A stretch of 64,000 bases of DNA from JBLZUR01 sp048565625 (GTDB taxonomy: Bacteria > Pseudomonadota > Alphaproteobacteria > Sphingomonadales > Sphingomonadaceae). Shown one piece after another: positions 8,187-16,669 of this stretch. Within the stretch, counting starts at the first letter, position 1, and each line of letters starts with the position of its first letter. Both the position numbers and the translations under genes were made by a program. The notes under the pieces are model-generated. The model did not search any database and had not been told where the DNA came from. It saw only the letters and a list, made by a program, of their open reading frames with translations. Location: assembly GCF_048565625.1 (NCBI RefSeq), contig NZ_JBLZUR010000002.1, positions 3,286,001 through 3,350,000 of the forward strand, read 5' to 3'.

Positions 8187-8852
8187 ATGGCCGAGCCGCT
8201 GATCATCGCCATCCCCAAGGGCCGCATCCTGTCGGAGGCGCTGCCCATGCTGGCCCGCGTCGGGATCGAACCGGAGGCGGCGTTCGGGGACGAGAACAGC
8301 CGCGCACTCAAATTCGGCACCAATCGGCCGGACGTGTCGATCATCCGCGTGCGCGCCTTCGACGTCGCGACCTTCGTGGCGCATGGCGCGGCGCAGCTCG
8401 GCATCGTCGGCTCGGACGTGCTGATGGAGTTCGACTATTCGGAGCTCTATGCACCCGTCGACTTGGGGATCGGCCATTGCCGCCTGTCGATCGCCGAGCC
8501 GGCCGCTATGGCCGAAGGAGACGATCCCTCGACCTGGAGCCATGTCCGCGTCGCCACCAAATATCCGAACGTCACCCGCCGTCATTTTGAGGCGCGGGGC
8601 GTGCAGGCCGAATGCGTCAAGTTGAACGGCGCGATGGAATTGGCTCCGTCGCTCGGCCTGTCGAGCCGCATCGTGGACCTTGTCTCCTCCGGTAAGACCT
8701 TGAAGGAGAATGGTCTGGTCGAGGTCGAGGTGATCGCCGAGGTTTCCAGCCGCCTCATCGTCAACCGCGCCGCGTTCAAGACGCGCGCGGCGGAGATCGT
8801 GCCGCTGGTCGAGGGCTTCCGGGAAGCGGTCGGAGCGGCGCGTGCCGCTTAG
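8187..8852 (+). CDS. hisG: ATP phosphoribosyltransferase, short form
   Basis: HisG joins ATP and PRPP in the first step of histidine synthesis. At 221 residues this is the short form, which lacks the C-terminal regulatory domain and normally works with HisZ; hisZ is not in the window. Motifs seen: AIPKGRILSEALP, GIVGSDVLMEF and the PRPP-binding ELAPSLGLSSRIVDLVSSGKT. AGGAGG precedes the ATG. hisD overlaps its 3' end by 11 nt. Confidence 0.96.
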   Translation: MAEPLIIAIPKGRILSEALPMLARVGIEPEAAFGDENSRALKFGTNRPDVSIIRVRAFDVATFVAHGAAQLGIVGSDVLMEFDYSELYAPVDLGIGHCRLSIAEPAAMAEGDDPSTWSHVRVATKYPNVTRRHFEARGVQAECVKLNGAMELAPSLGLSSRIVDLVSSGKTLKENGLVEVEVIAEVSSRLIVNRAAFKTRAAEIVPLVEGFREAVGAARAA

Positions 8853-10128
8853 GCTCGACGCCACAAGCGTCGCCTTCGCCGGTGCCTTCGCCGCTCTGGT
8901 GAACGCCCGCCGCGACGCCGATGAGGATGTTTCGCGCGATGTCGCCGCCATCCTCGCCGATGTCCGCAGGCGGGGGGACGTGGCGGTCGCTGTATATACC
9001 CAGCGCTTCGACGGCCACGATCTCGACCGGACCGGATGGCGCATTCCCAAGGCGCGCTGCCAGGCGGCACTGGCCGATCTCGATCCGAAGCTGCGCGCGG
9101 CTCTTGAACTCGCCGCCCGGCGAATCAGCGACTATCACGCCGCGCAGAAGCCTCCCGATCGCGACGAGACCGACGCCGCCGGCGTCCGCATGGGCGCGCG
9201 TTGGACGGCGGTCGAGGCGGCGGGGCTCTATGTGCCCGGCGGTCGGGCGTCCTATCCCTCCTCGGTGCTGATGAACGCGCTGCCTGCCAAGGTGGCCGGG
9301 GTCCAGCGGCTGACGATGGTCACGCCGACACCGGGTGGCGAGGTCAACCCGCTGGTTCTCGCCGCCGCCGAACTGGCCGGCGTCGATGAGGTCTTCGCGA
9401 TCGGTGGCGCGCAGGCCGTTGGCGCACTCGCCTACGGCACGGCGACGATCCGGCCGGTGGACGTGGTGGTCGGTCCCGGCAATGCCTGGGTCGCGGAGGC
9501 GAAGCGCCAGCTTTACGGCACGGTCGGCATCGATATGGTCGCCGGGCCGAGCGAGATCGTGGTGGTCGCCGACGCCGACAACGATCCCGAGTGGATCGCC
9601 GCCGACCTGCTCAGCCAGGCCGAGCATGACCCGACCAGCCAGTCGATCCTGTTCACCGACGATAACGCCTTCGCCGATGCGGTCGCGGCGGCTGTGGACC
9701 GACAGTTGGCAGACCTCGCCACCGGCAAGGTCGCGAGCGAGAGCTGGCGGACCAACGGCGCGATCATCCTTGTCGAGACGCTGATCGACGCCGCGCCGCT
9801 GATCGACCGCCTCGCGCCCGAACATCTCGAACTTGCGATCGCCGATCCCGACCCGCTGTTCCGCGCCGTCTGCCATGCCGGTTCGATCTTCCTCGGCCGC
9901 CACACACCCGAGGCTGTCGGCGATTATGTCGGCGGGCCGAATCACGTCCTGCCCACCGGCCGCCGCGCCCGCTTCTCCTCCGGCCTGTCGGTGCTCGATT
10001 TCATGAAGCGGACAAGCTTCCTCGGCTGCACGGCCGAATCGATCGCCGCGATCGGCCCGGCGGCGGTCGCGCTGGCGGAGGCGGAGGGGTTGCCGGCCCA
10101 TGCGCGGTCGGTGGCGGTGCGGCTTTAG
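8842..10128 (+). CDS. hisD: Histidinol dehydrogenase
   Basis: HisD carries out the last two steps of histidine synthesis, oxidising L-histidinol to histidine with NAD and zinc. The 428-residue protein shows YVPGGRASYPSSVLMNALPA, VVGPGNAWVAEAKRQLYG, AGPSEIVVVAD, the zinc-site segment LSQAEHDPTSQS and LAPEHLEL. It starts with GTG at 8842 inside the hisG 3' end, so the two are coupled. An extragenic palindrome follows directly. Confidence 0.96.
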   Translation: MPLRLDATSVAFAGAFAALVNARRDADEDVSRDVAAILADVRRRGDVAVAVYTQRFDGHDLDRTGWRIPKARCQAALADLDPKLRAALELAARRISDYHAAQKPPDRDETDAAGVRMGARWTAVEAAGLYVPGGRASYPSSVLMNALPAKVAGVQRLTMVTPTPGGEVNPLVLAAAELAGVDEVFAIGGAQAVGALAYGTATIRPVDVVVGPGNAWVAEAKRQLYGTVGIDMVAGPSEIVVVADADNDPEWIAADLLSQAEHDPTSQSILFTDDNAFADAVAAAVDRQLADLATGKVASESWRTNGAIILVETLIDAAPLIDRLAPEHLELAIADPDPLFRAVCHAGSIFLGRHTPEAVGDYVGGPNHVLPTGRRARFSSGLSVLDFMKRTSFLGCTAESIAAIGPAAVALAEAEGLPAHARSVAVRL

Positions 10129-10135
10129 CCGGTTG

Positions 10136-10205
10136 TCGTGCTCCTGCGAAGGCAGGAGCCTTGGCCCACGGTATCCCCCAGGCTCCTGCTTCCGCAGGAG
10201 CACGA
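10136..10205. repeat. Extragenic palindrome with nested hairpins
   Basis: Outer arms TCGTGCTCCTGC (10136-10147) and GCAGGAGCACGA (10194-10205) pair perfectly over 12 bp; each arm also forms its own hairpin (CTCCTGC-GAAG-GCAGGAG). It sits between hisD and nusB and may end the his transcript. It resembles a REP pair of the same architecture as 2697-2763 with a different stem sequence. Confidence 0.7.
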
Positions 10206-10253
10206 GCTTCGATGACATTGTGCGCCTCCCGCATCCCTCCTATGTGCCCGCCG

Positions 10254-10715
10254 ATGCCCAGCAATACCCGTAGCCGTTCCCGCGCGCGATCCGCCGCGCG
10301 CCTTGCCGCCGTTCAGGCCCTTTATCAGCAGGAGATGGAGGGCACCGCGCTCGCCCGCCTGCTCGACGAATTCCACAATCACCGCTTCGGCGCGACGATC
10401 GAGGACGTGACCTATGTCGGCGCGGAAGCCGCGTTCTTCGACGATGTGGTGAAGGGCGTCGATGCCCGTCGTGCCGAGATCGACGAACTGGTCGCCGGCA
10501 AGCTCGCCAACGGCTGGAGCCTGGACCGCCTCGACAAGCCGATGCGCCAGATCCTGCGTGCCGGCGCCTATGAACTTCTCGCCCGCATCGACGTGCCGGT
10601 GGGCAGCGTCATCTCCGAATATGTCGATGTCGCGGATGCGTTCTATGCGAGGCGCGAAAAAGGCTTCGTCAACGGAATCCTCGACGCAATCGCCAAGGAC
10701 GTGAGGCCAAGCTGA
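10254..10715 (+). CDS. nusB: Transcription antitermination factor NusB
   Basis: NusB binds boxA RNA with NusE (S10, encoded at 27511) in antitermination of rRNA transcription. The protein has ARSAARLAAVQALYQQEM at the N-terminus and the C-terminal ILRAGAYELLARIDVPVGSVISEYVDVADAF, EKGFVNGILDAIAKD. I start at ATG 10254 (MPSNTRSRSRARSAAR); other in-frame ATGs at 10242 and 10212 only add residues unlike the family and none has a clear ribosome-binding site. It abuts thiL. Confidence 0.92.
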   Translation: MPSNTRSRSRARSAARLAAVQALYQQEMEGTALARLLDEFHNHRFGATIEDVTYVGAEAAFFDDVVKGVDARRAEIDELVAGKLANGWSLDRLDKPMRQILRAGAYELLARIDVPVGSVISEYVDVADAFYARREKGFVNGILDAIAKDVRPS

Positions 10716-11623
10716 GCGGGGAGGCGGACTTCATCGCCGCACTTCGGCGGATCGCGACCGATCCCGCCGCACGCGGCTTGATGGATGACGCCGCCGTCCT
10801 CCCCGATGAGAACGGTTTTCTCGTCCTCACTCACGACATGCTGGTCGAGAACGTCCACTATCTGTCCGAAGACCCGCCCGAGGACGTGGCGTGGAAGCTG
10901 CTGGCGGTGAACCTCTCCGACTTGGCCGCCAAGGCCGCGACGCCGGTCGGTTGCCTGCTCGGCTACACGCTCGGCGACGACCCGGACTGGAATGCGCGCT
11001 TCGTCACCGGGTTGGGGGAGGCGCTCCGTTACTTTAACGTCCCGCTGCTCGGCGGTGATACTGTGTCGAGTTCCGGCCCCCGCGTACTTGGGCTGACCGC
11101 CGTCGGTCGAACCGCCTTCGCTCCCGATCGACGCGCGGCAAAGGCGGGCGACGATCTCTGGGTGGCGGGTGCGATCGGAGACGCCGGCCGTGGCCTAGCG
11201 CTCCTTCTCGCCGGCGAGACCGAGCCGGCGGCGCTCGTCGCCACTTACCGCCGTCCCATGCCGCTGCTGGACATCGGTCAGGTGCTGGGCGGCCATATTG
11301 CCGCTATGGCGGACGTGTCGGACGGCCTGCTGATCGACGGGCGGCGGATGGCCGATGCCAGCGGCTTGGCCGTCACCATCAACCTCGACGCCGCGCCGAT
11401 CGCCTCACCCGATCGCCTCGCGGCCGCGACGGCGGGCGACGACTACGCCCTGATCTTCGCCGCGCCGGAGGCGAAGCGCGACGTGATCTTCACCCTTCTT
11501 CAACCATTCGGGGTCAGCTTCGCGCGGATCGGCCGCTTCTCCCCCGGCACGGGGTTGAGCGTCGCCGACGGCCGGGGCGCGGTGCCCCTGCCTGCCGCTC
11601 TGGGGTACGAACATGGCGCCTAA
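10712..11623 (+). CDS. thiL: Thiamine-monophosphate kinase, probable CTG start
   Basis: ThiL phosphorylates thiamine monophosphate to the diphosphate cofactor. Motifs: GLMDDAAVL, THDMLVENVHY, AVNLSDLAAKAATPVG, LLGGDTVSS, ADVSDGLLID. The family-like N-terminus (GEADFIAALRRIATDPAARG) is encoded upstream of the first ATG (10781), and the same frame has no ATG, GTG or TTG between it and the preceding stop except TTG 10778. The CTG at 10712 overlaps the nusB stop as CTGA, with TGAGG 5 nt before it, and is the best initiator. A start at 10778/10781 would drop 22 conserved residues. Confidence 0.85.
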   Translation: MSGEADFIAALRRIATDPAARGLMDDAAVLPDENGFLVLTHDMLVENVHYLSEDPPEDVAWKLLAVNLSDLAAKAATPVGCLLGYTLGDDPDWNARFVTGLGEALRYFNVPLLGGDTVSSSGPRVLGLTAVGRTAFAPDRRAAKAGDDLWVAGAIGDAGRGLALLLAGETEPAALVATYRRPMPLLDIGQVLGGHIAAMADVSDGLLIDGRRMADASGLAVTINLDAAPIASPDRLAAATAGDDYALIFAAPEAKRDVIFTLLQPFGVSFARIGRFSPGTGLSVADGRGAVPLPAALGYEHGA

Positions 11624-11717
11624 GGGCCCGCGATTGCTGGTGATGTGCCTCGGGCTGCTGGCCGGTGCCGCGACCGCGTTGCCCATCCTCGGCCTAGCCG
11701 GGCGACTCGCCGCCTGA
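11613..11717 (+). CDS. Possible 34-residue hydrophobic peptide
   Basis: An ATG at 11613, inside the last codons of thiL, opens a 34-codon frame encoding MAPKGPRLLVMCLGLLAGAATALPILGLAG and a short tail: one membrane segment or signal-like stretch. It is coupled by overlap to thiL. The hydrophobic character is not what random GC-rich sequence usually gives, but no family is recognised and it may be chance. Confidence 0.3.
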   Translation: MAPKGPRLLVMCLGLLAGAATALPILGLAGRLAA

Positions 11718-11841
11718 ACGCCTGAAACGCGCGCTTGCCAACGTGAATCCGCCACTCTAGCCTCCCCTGAACCGGAGCGGCGTCGCTGCAGAAGGTGGCG
11801 ATGACCGACCCCGTAGATAAAAACAGGGGAAGGTTGAGAGG

Positions 11842-14007
11842 ATGCAGTTGGTTCTACTGGCCGTCATGTGCGGCCTGATTGCCGTTGCCTATGGGGTGAT
11901 CACCTCGCTTCAGGTGCTGCGCGCACCGGCGGGGAACGATCGGATGCAGGCGATCGCCACCGCCATTCAGGAGGGCGCGCGCGCCTATCTCGGGCGGCAA
12001 TATCGCACCATCGCCATCGTCGGTGTCGTCGTGGTGGTGCTGGTCTACCTGTTCCTCGGCGCGACTTCGGCCGTCGGTTTCCTGATCGGCGCGATCCTCT
12101 CGGGCGTAACCGGCTTCATCGGCATGAACATCTCGGTGAAGGCGAATGTCCGCACGGCGGAGGCGGCGCGAACGTCGCTGCAGGGTGGCCTCACCACCGC
12201 CTTCCGCTCGGGCGCGATCACGGGGATGCTGGTGGCGGGCCTCGGCCTCCTCGCGATCTCGGTGTTCTTCTGGTATCTGATCGGCCCGGCAGGGCATGTT
12301 CCCGGCGACCGCGCCGACCGCACCATCATCAACGCGCTGGTGGCGCTCTCCTTCGGTGCCTCGCTGATCTCGATCTTCGCCCGACTGGGCGGCGGCATCT
12401 TCACCAAGGCGGCCGATGTCGGCGCGGACCTCGTCGGCAAGGTCGAGGCGGGCATCCCGGAGGATGACCCGCGCAATCCGGCGACGATCGCCGACAATGT
12501 CGGCGACAATGTCGGCGATTGCGCGGGCATGGCCGCCGATTTGTTCGAGACCTATGTCGTCACCCTCGGCATCACCATGGCATCGATCGCGCTGTTCGTG
12601 CGCGGCACGCCCGACGAGATCCTGCGGCTGATGAGCCTGCCGCTGCTGGTTGGCGGGGTGTGCATCGTCACTTCGATCATCGGCACCTATCTCGTCCGGC
12701 TGTCTGCCCGGGGCACGATCATGGGCGCGCTCTACAAGGGGTTCTGGACCGCGGCGATCCTGGCGGTGCCGGCGATCTATGCGGCCAGCGTCTATGCCCT
12801 GGGTGACCTCAACGCCGTGCTCGGCGGCGCGCGTGAGGCGGCGGGGCCGGATGTGGCGGGCTCGGTCGCGGCCACGGCCGTGACCGATGGCTTCACCGGC
12901 ATGGACCTGTTCTGGTGCATGACCATCGGCCTCGCCCTGACCGGCGTGCTCGTGTGGATCACCGAATACTATACGGGCACCAACTTCCGCCCGGTGAAGT
13001 CGATCGCGAAGTCGTCAGTCACCGGCCACGGCACCAACGTCATCCAGGGTTTGGCGATCAGCCTCGAATCGACCGCTCTGCCGACGCTTGCCATCGTCGT
13101 CGCGGTGATCGCCACCTATCAGTTGGCGGGCGTGATCGGCGTCGCCTTCGGGGCGACGGCCATGCTGGCGCTGGCCGGCATGGTGGTGGCGCTCGACGCT
13201 TACGGCCCCGTCACCGACAATGCCGGTGGCGTCGCCGAGATGGCGGACCTGCCGCCGGAGGTGCGGGAGCGGACCGATGCGCTCGACGCGGTCGGCAACA
13301 CGACGAAGGCGGTGACCAAGGGCTATGCGATCGGATCGGCGGCGCTCGCGGCGCTCGTCCTGTTCGGTGCGTATACGGCCGATCTGAGGGAGTTCTTCCC
13401 CGGCGTCACCGTCGATTTCTCCCTCTCCAACCCCTACGTCATCGTCGGCCTGCTGCTCGGCGCGCTCCTGCCCTACAGCTTCGGCGCGTTCGGCATGACG
13501 GCGGTCGGCCGCGCGGCGGGATCGGTGGTCGAGGATGTCCGGGCGCAGTTCCGCGACAATCCCGGCATCATGGAAGGGACCAGCCGCCCCAATTACGCCC
13601 GCACTGTCGATCTCGTCACCCGCGCCGCGATCCGGGAGATGATCCTGCCGTCGCTGCTGCCGGTGCTGGCGCCGATCGCCGTGTACTTCATCATCACCTT
13701 GGTGGCGGGGCAGGCGTCTGGCTTCGCGGCGTTGGGGGCGCTGCTCCTCGGCGTCATCGTCTCCGGCCTGTTCGTCGCGATCTCGATGACCAGCGGCGGC
13801 GGCGCCTGGGACAATGCCAAGAAGTATATCGAGGACGGCAATTACGGCGGCAAGGGCTCCGACGCGCACAAGGCGGCGGTGACCGGCGACACTGTGGGCG
13901 ATCCCTACAAGGACACCGCCGGCCCGGCGGTGAACCCGATGATCAAGATCACCAACATCGTGGCGCTGCTGCTTCTGGCGGCGCTCGCGGGGCAGGTGGC
14001 GGGGTAG
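11842..14007 (+). CDS. hppA: Membrane H+-translocating pyrophosphatase, K+-independent type
   Basis: This 721-residue polytopic protein hydrolyses pyrophosphate and pumps protons. The pyrophosphate-binding motif is present (DVGADLVGKVEAGIPEDDPRNPATIADNVGDNVGD, cited here by its parts), as is the second acidic motif DNAGG and the C-terminal GDTVGDPYKDTAGPAVNPMIK. The segment GNTTKA has Lys where K+-dependent enzymes have Ala, which predicts the K+-independent class. About 15-16 membrane segments are expected. GTTGAGAGG precedes the ATG. It is flanked by intergenic DNA on both sides and is probably monocistronic. Confidence 0.96.
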   Translation: MQLVLLAVMCGLIAVAYGVITSLQVLRAPAGNDRMQAIATAIQEGARAYLGRQYRTIAIVGVVVVVLVYLFLGATSAVGFLIGAILSGVTGFIGMNISVKANVRTAEAARTSLQGGLTTAFRSGAITGMLVAGLGLLAISVFFWYLIGPAGHVPGDRADRTIINALVALSFGASLISIFARLGGGIFTKAADVGADLVGKVEAGIPEDDPRNPATIADNVGDNVGDCAGMAADLFETYVVTLGITMASIALFVRGTPDEILRLMSLPLLVGGVCIVTSIIGTYLVRLSARGTIMGALYKGFWTAAILAVPAIYAASVYALGDLNAVLGGAREAAGPDVAGSVAATAVTDGFTGMDLFWCMTIGLALTGVLVWITEYYTGTNFRPVKSIAKSSVTGHGTNVIQGLAISLESTALPTLAIVVAVIATYQLAGVIGVAFGATAMLALAGMVVALDAYGPVTDNAGGVAEMADLPPEVRERTDALDAVGNTTKAVTKGYAIGSAALAALVLFGAYTADLREFFPGVTVDFSLSNPYVIVGLLLGALLPYSFGAFGMTAVGRAAGSVVEDVRAQFRDNPGIMEGTSRPNYARTVDLVTRAAIREMILPSLLPVLAPIAVYFIITLVAGQASGFAALGALLLGVIVSGLFVAISMTSGGGAWDNAKKYIEDGNYGGKGSDAHKAAVTGDTVGDPYKDTAGPAVNPMIKITNIVALLLLAALAGQVAG

Positions 14008-14013
14008 GGTTTG

Positions 14014-14101
14014 TTCACGCGGAGGCGCGGAGACGCGGAGATGATCGAGTGGAGCCGCAAAGCGGCTCAGGAACACTTTTCTCTCCGCGCCTCCGCGTGA
14101 A
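14014..14101. repeat. Long perfect inverted repeat downstream of hppA
   Basis: TTCACGCGGAGGCGCGGAGA (14014-14033) pairs with 14082-14101 over 20 bp without mismatch; a second hairpin GAGCCGC-AAA-GCGGCTC lies in the loop (14052-14068). It could stop transcription after hppA or be a dispersed palindromic element; no transposase is near. Confidence 0.75.
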
Positions 14102-14146
14102 CCCTACTGCCTCATTTCCCGCATGATCGCCGGCTAACGAAAACTC

Positions 14147-14467
14147 ATGCAGAAGAACGCGGTCGCCGTCATCTTCGCCAACCAGCGGACGACCGCCGAC
14201 GCGGAGGGTTACGCCGCTGCGGCCGCCGCGATGGTCGCCGCCGCAGAGCGCCAGCCCGGTTACCTCGGCATCCACAGCGTGCGGGATGAGAGCGGCTTCG
14301 GCATCACCGTCAGCTACTGGGCGGACGATGCCGCCGCGCAGGCCTGGCGCGATGACCCCGCGCACAGCGCGATCCGCGGTCAGGGCCGCGCCGGATGGTA
14401 CGAATGGTACGACCTCCAGGTCGCCACCGTAATCCGCGCCTATGACTGGCGGCGCGGCGGCGATTGA
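14147..14467 (+). CDS. Antibiotic biosynthesis monooxygenase (ABM) domain protein
   Basis: The 106-residue protein has the ferredoxin-like ABM layout: AVAVIFANQR strand, a helix (AAAAMVAAAERQPGYLG), then GFGITVSYWADDAAAQAWRDDPAHSAI and the YDLQVATVIRAYDW strand. Such proteins are cofactor-free monooxygenases or heme-related enzymes, or just small binding folds. No partner genes hint at a substrate. It stands alone between hppA and infA. Confidence 0.82.
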   Translation: MQKNAVAVIFANQRTTADAEGYAAAAAAMVAAAERQPGYLGIHSVRDESGFGITVSYWADDAAAQAWRDDPAHSAIRGQGRAGWYEWYDLQVATVIRAYDWRRGGD

Positions 14468-14549
14468 ACGCGATGGCAAGGCGCCCCATCTTCCCTTTTC
14501 GCGCCCGCCCGTCTAAGGCCGGCGCGATTTTCCCTTCAAGAGACGGAAC

Positions 14550-14768
14550 TTGGCGAAAGAAGAACTCCTCGAAATGCGTGGGCAGGTCGTCGAACTGCTC
14601 CCCAACGCGATGTTTCGCGTGAAGCTTGAGAACGATCACGAAATCCTCGGCCACACCGCCGGCAAGATGCGCAAGAACCGCATCCGGGTGCTGGTCGGCG
14701 ATGAGGTGCTGGTCGAACTCACCCCTTACGACCTGACCAAGGGTCGCATCACCTACCGCTTCAAATAA
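14550..14768 (+). CDS. infA: Translation initiation factor IF-1
   Basis: IF-1 blocks the ribosomal A site during initiation. The 72-residue S1-like OB-fold protein is complete: AKEELLEMRGQVVELLPNAMFRV, NDHEILGHTAGKMRKNRIRV, GDEVLVELTPYDLTKGRITYRFK. The start codon is TTG at 14550 with AGAGACGGA upstream. It leads a tight run with maf, rng and yacG. Confidence 0.97.
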   Translation: MAKEELLEMRGQVVELLPNAMFRVKLENDHEILGHTAGKMRKNRIRVLVGDEVLVELTPYDLTKGRITYRFK

Positions 14769-14776
14769 GGCGGGCC

Positions 14777-15346
14777 GTGCGGCTCGTCCTTGCGTCGACA
14801 TCGCCGCGTCGACGCGATCTGCTCGTCCGGATCGGCGCGACGCCGGATCGGCAAGCCTCGCCCGACATCGACGAGAACCCGCTGAAAGGCGAGCTTCCGC
14901 GCGCCTATGCACTGAGGCTCGCGCGGGAGAAGGCGGGTGCGGTGGCGCGCGCGGACGGCGAGATCGTCGTCAGCGGCGATACCACCATCGCGGTCGGCCG
15001 CCGCATCCTGCCGCCTGCAGAGACCGTCGAGGTCCAGCGCCGCCTGCTCGATCTGCTCTCTGGTCGCCGGCATCACGCCCTCTCCGCCGTCTGCGTGATC
15101 GGTACGGACGGAACAGTCCGCACCCGCATCGCCGACACGGTCGTCGCCTTCAAGCGGCTGACCGCGGCCGAGATCGACGCCTATGTCGATTGCGGCGAGG
15201 GGCTCGGCAAGGCGGGCGGCTACGCCATCCAGGGGCGTGCAGAGGCCTTCGTGCGCTTCATCTCCGGCAGCCATTCGGGCGTCGTCGGCCTTCCCCTCTA
15301 TGAGACGCGGGCACTGCTGATCGCCTCGGGCTACCGGCTTGGCTGA
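14777..15346 (+). CDS. maf: Maf-like nucleoside triphosphate pyrophosphatase
   Basis: Maf proteins hydrolyse dTTP/UTP or modified nucleotides to monophosphates and so clean the nucleotide pool. Motifs: LVLASTSPRRRDLL at the start, SGDTTIAVGRRIL, GRRHHALSAVCVI and GGYAIQGRAEAFV with SHSGVVGLPLYET. Length 189 is typical. It starts with GTG at 14777, 8 bp after infA, and overlaps the next gene by 8 nt. Confidence 0.93.
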   Translation: MRLVLASTSPRRRDLLVRIGATPDRQASPDIDENPLKGELPRAYALRLAREKAGAVARADGEIVVSGDTTIAVGRRILPPAETVEVQRRLLDLLSGRRHHALSAVCVIGTDGTVRTRIADTVVAFKRLTAAEIDAYVDCGEGLGKAGGYAIQGRAEAFVRFISGSHSGVVGLPLYETRALLIASGYRLG

Positions 15347-16319
15347 ATGGCTCTACGAGGAGGGCATCGGCGAACGCCGTGCCGCCCTTGTCGACAAGGG
15401 CGCGATCGTCGAAGCGCTGATCGAACGCGACGGCGCGGGCGCAAGGCTCGGCGCGATCCTGCCCGCGCGTCTCGGCCGCGCGATGGTGGATACTGGCCGC
15501 GCCGCCGCCACCCTCGACACGGGCGAGCCGGTCATCCTTCGCCAGCGGCCGCCCGGTGTGTCAGAAGGCGCGGCGATCCGCGTCGAGATCCTGCGCGAAG
15601 CCATACCCGATGCGGGCGATCCCAAGCCGGCGCAGGGCCGCGCCACCGATGCGTATACAACCCCCGCTCCGACACTTCGCCAGCGCCTGACTGGCCACCC
15701 CGTCCGAGAGCTCTTGCCCCACCAGCCGGATGAACTGGAGGCGGCGGGCTGGTCCGAGTTGATAGAGGAGGCGCGCAGCGGTCTGGTCGCCTTTTCCGCC
15801 GGATTGCTGCGCATCGCGCTCACCCCCGCGATGACCGTCATCGATGTCGATGGCTCGATCCGCAACGTCGCGCTGGCGCTCGCCGGGGCGGAGGCCTCGA
15901 CCAGGGCAATTCGGCGGCTCGGCATCGCCGGGTCGATCGGCATCGACTTGCCTACGCTTCAGTCCAAGGCCGATCGCCAGGCGGCGGCAGGTGTGATCGA
16001 CGCCATTCTGCCGCAGCCTTTCGAGCGCACTGCGGTCAACGGCTTCGGCTTCATCCAGATCGTCCGCCCCCGCTTCCGTCCGTCGCTTCCCGAACTGATT
16101 CGCGCGACGCCGATCGAGACAGCCGCGCTTGCCCTGCTCCGTCGCGCCTCACGGCTGAGGGCCGGATCATGTGCCCTCCACGCGGCACCGGCCGTGATGG
16201 ACTGGCTGGCGGCGCGACCGCATCTCACCGATGCGCTTGCCCGCGCCAACGGTGGAGCGGTCGCCTTGCGGCCCGATCCCGCGCTCGCCATATCCGCCGG
16301 CCATGCCGTCCGCCTCTAG
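15339..16319 (+). CDS. RNase E/G-like ribonuclease, shortened form
   Basis: The 326-residue protein aligns in outline with the RNase E/G catalytic core: LTPAMTVIDVDGS corresponds to the first catalytic Asp segment and GSIGIDLPTLQSK to the second, with VNGFGFIQIVRPRFRPSL after them. It is much shorter than RNase G (about 490 residues); the S1 domain is divergent and the zinc-link/oligomer region seems absent. It starts with TTG at 15339 within maf. The infA-maf-rng-yacG order suggests an RNA-processing role. Activity is plausible, not certain. Confidence 0.82.
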   Translation: MAEWLYEEGIGERRAALVDKGAIVEALIERDGAGARLGAILPARLGRAMVDTGRAAATLDTGEPVILRQRPPGVSEGAAIRVEILREAIPDAGDPKPAQGRATDAYTTPAPTLRQRLTGHPVRELLPHQPDELEAAGWSELIEEARSGLVAFSAGLLRIALTPAMTVIDVDGSIRNVALALAGAEASTRAIRRLGIAGSIGIDLPTLQSKADRQAAAGVIDAILPQPFERTAVNGFGFIQIVRPRFRPSLPELIRATPIETAALALLRRASRLRAGSCALHAAPAVMDWLAARPHLTDALARANGGAVALRPDPALAISAGHAVRL

Positions 16320-16497
16320 CCTCAAGCTCTGCCCGATCTGCGCCGCGCCGCCAGTGCGGGAATTCGCCCCTTTCTGCAGCCCTGGCTGCCGGGATCGTGA
16401 TCTTCTGCAATGGCTGGGCGAAGGCTACCGCATCCCCGGCCCGCCCATCGATCCGCTTGAACAAACAGAGTTGCGCGACGGGCTGGACAGGGACTGA
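16303..16497 (+). CDS. yacG: DNA gyrase inhibitor YacG, zinc-binding
   Basis: A 64-residue protein with a four-Cys zinc site (CPIC at 10-13, CSPGC at 25-29) and the following RDRDLLQWLGEGYRIPG segment typical of YacG. YacG binds GyrB and inhibits gyrase in E. coli. The Cys pairs are 11 residues apart, shorter than the 15 in E. coli. It overlaps the ribonuclease gene by 17 nt and is the last gene of the run before tRNA-Phe. Confidence 0.93.
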   Translation: MPSASSLKLCPICAAPPVREFAPFCSPGCRDRDLLQWLGEGYRIPGPPIDPLEQTELRDGLDRD

Positions 16498-16513
16498 CTG
16501 CCGCCTCTATAGG
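16484..16513 (+). promoter_or_regulatory. Sigma-70 type promoter for tRNA-Phe
   Basis: TGGACA (16484-16489), an 18-bp spacer and TATAGG (16508-16513) lie about 19 bp before the tRNA 5' end. The same TATAGG -10 element recurs before rpsL. The -35 box overlaps the end of yacG. Confidence 0.5.
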
Positions 16514-16531
16514 CCCCGCTCCAACGCGCGT

Positions 16532-16607
16532 GCCCGAGTAGCTCAGTTGGTAGAGCATGCGACTGAAAATCGCAGTGTCGGTGGTTCGAATCCGCCCTCG
16601 GGCACCA
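16532..16607 (+). tRNA. tRNA-Phe (GAA)
   Basis: A 76-nt cloverleaf: acceptor GCCCGAG/CTCGGGC, D-loop AGCTCAGTTGGTAGAGC, anticodon stem TGCGA/TCGCA with loop CTGAAAA giving anticodon GAA at 16565-16567, T-loop GGTTCGAATCC, and an encoded CCA end. All arms pair. Confidence 0.98.
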
Positions 16608-16669
16608 TCCCCCAGCGCGTTGTCTAACACGCGTTGTGCCTTGGCCCTGACGTGGGTTAGGCTTCTCCC

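Noticed and set aside
7125..9050. A 641-codon minus-strand frame across bolA, GST, hisG and hisD
   Set aside because: It covers four well-supported plus-strand genes and shows no protein signature.
10778..10783. TTG/ATG at 10778/10781 as the thiL start
   Set aside because: It removes a conserved N-terminal helix that is encoded in frame directly upstream.
14014..14101. The long inverted repeat as an insertion sequence end
   Set aside because: Only 88 bp in total, no transposase and no visible target duplication; treated as a palindromic repeat.
12915..14126. A 403-codon frame inside hppA in another phase
   Set aside because: His/Arg/Gly-rich shadow of hppA; the pyrophosphatase frame is complete.
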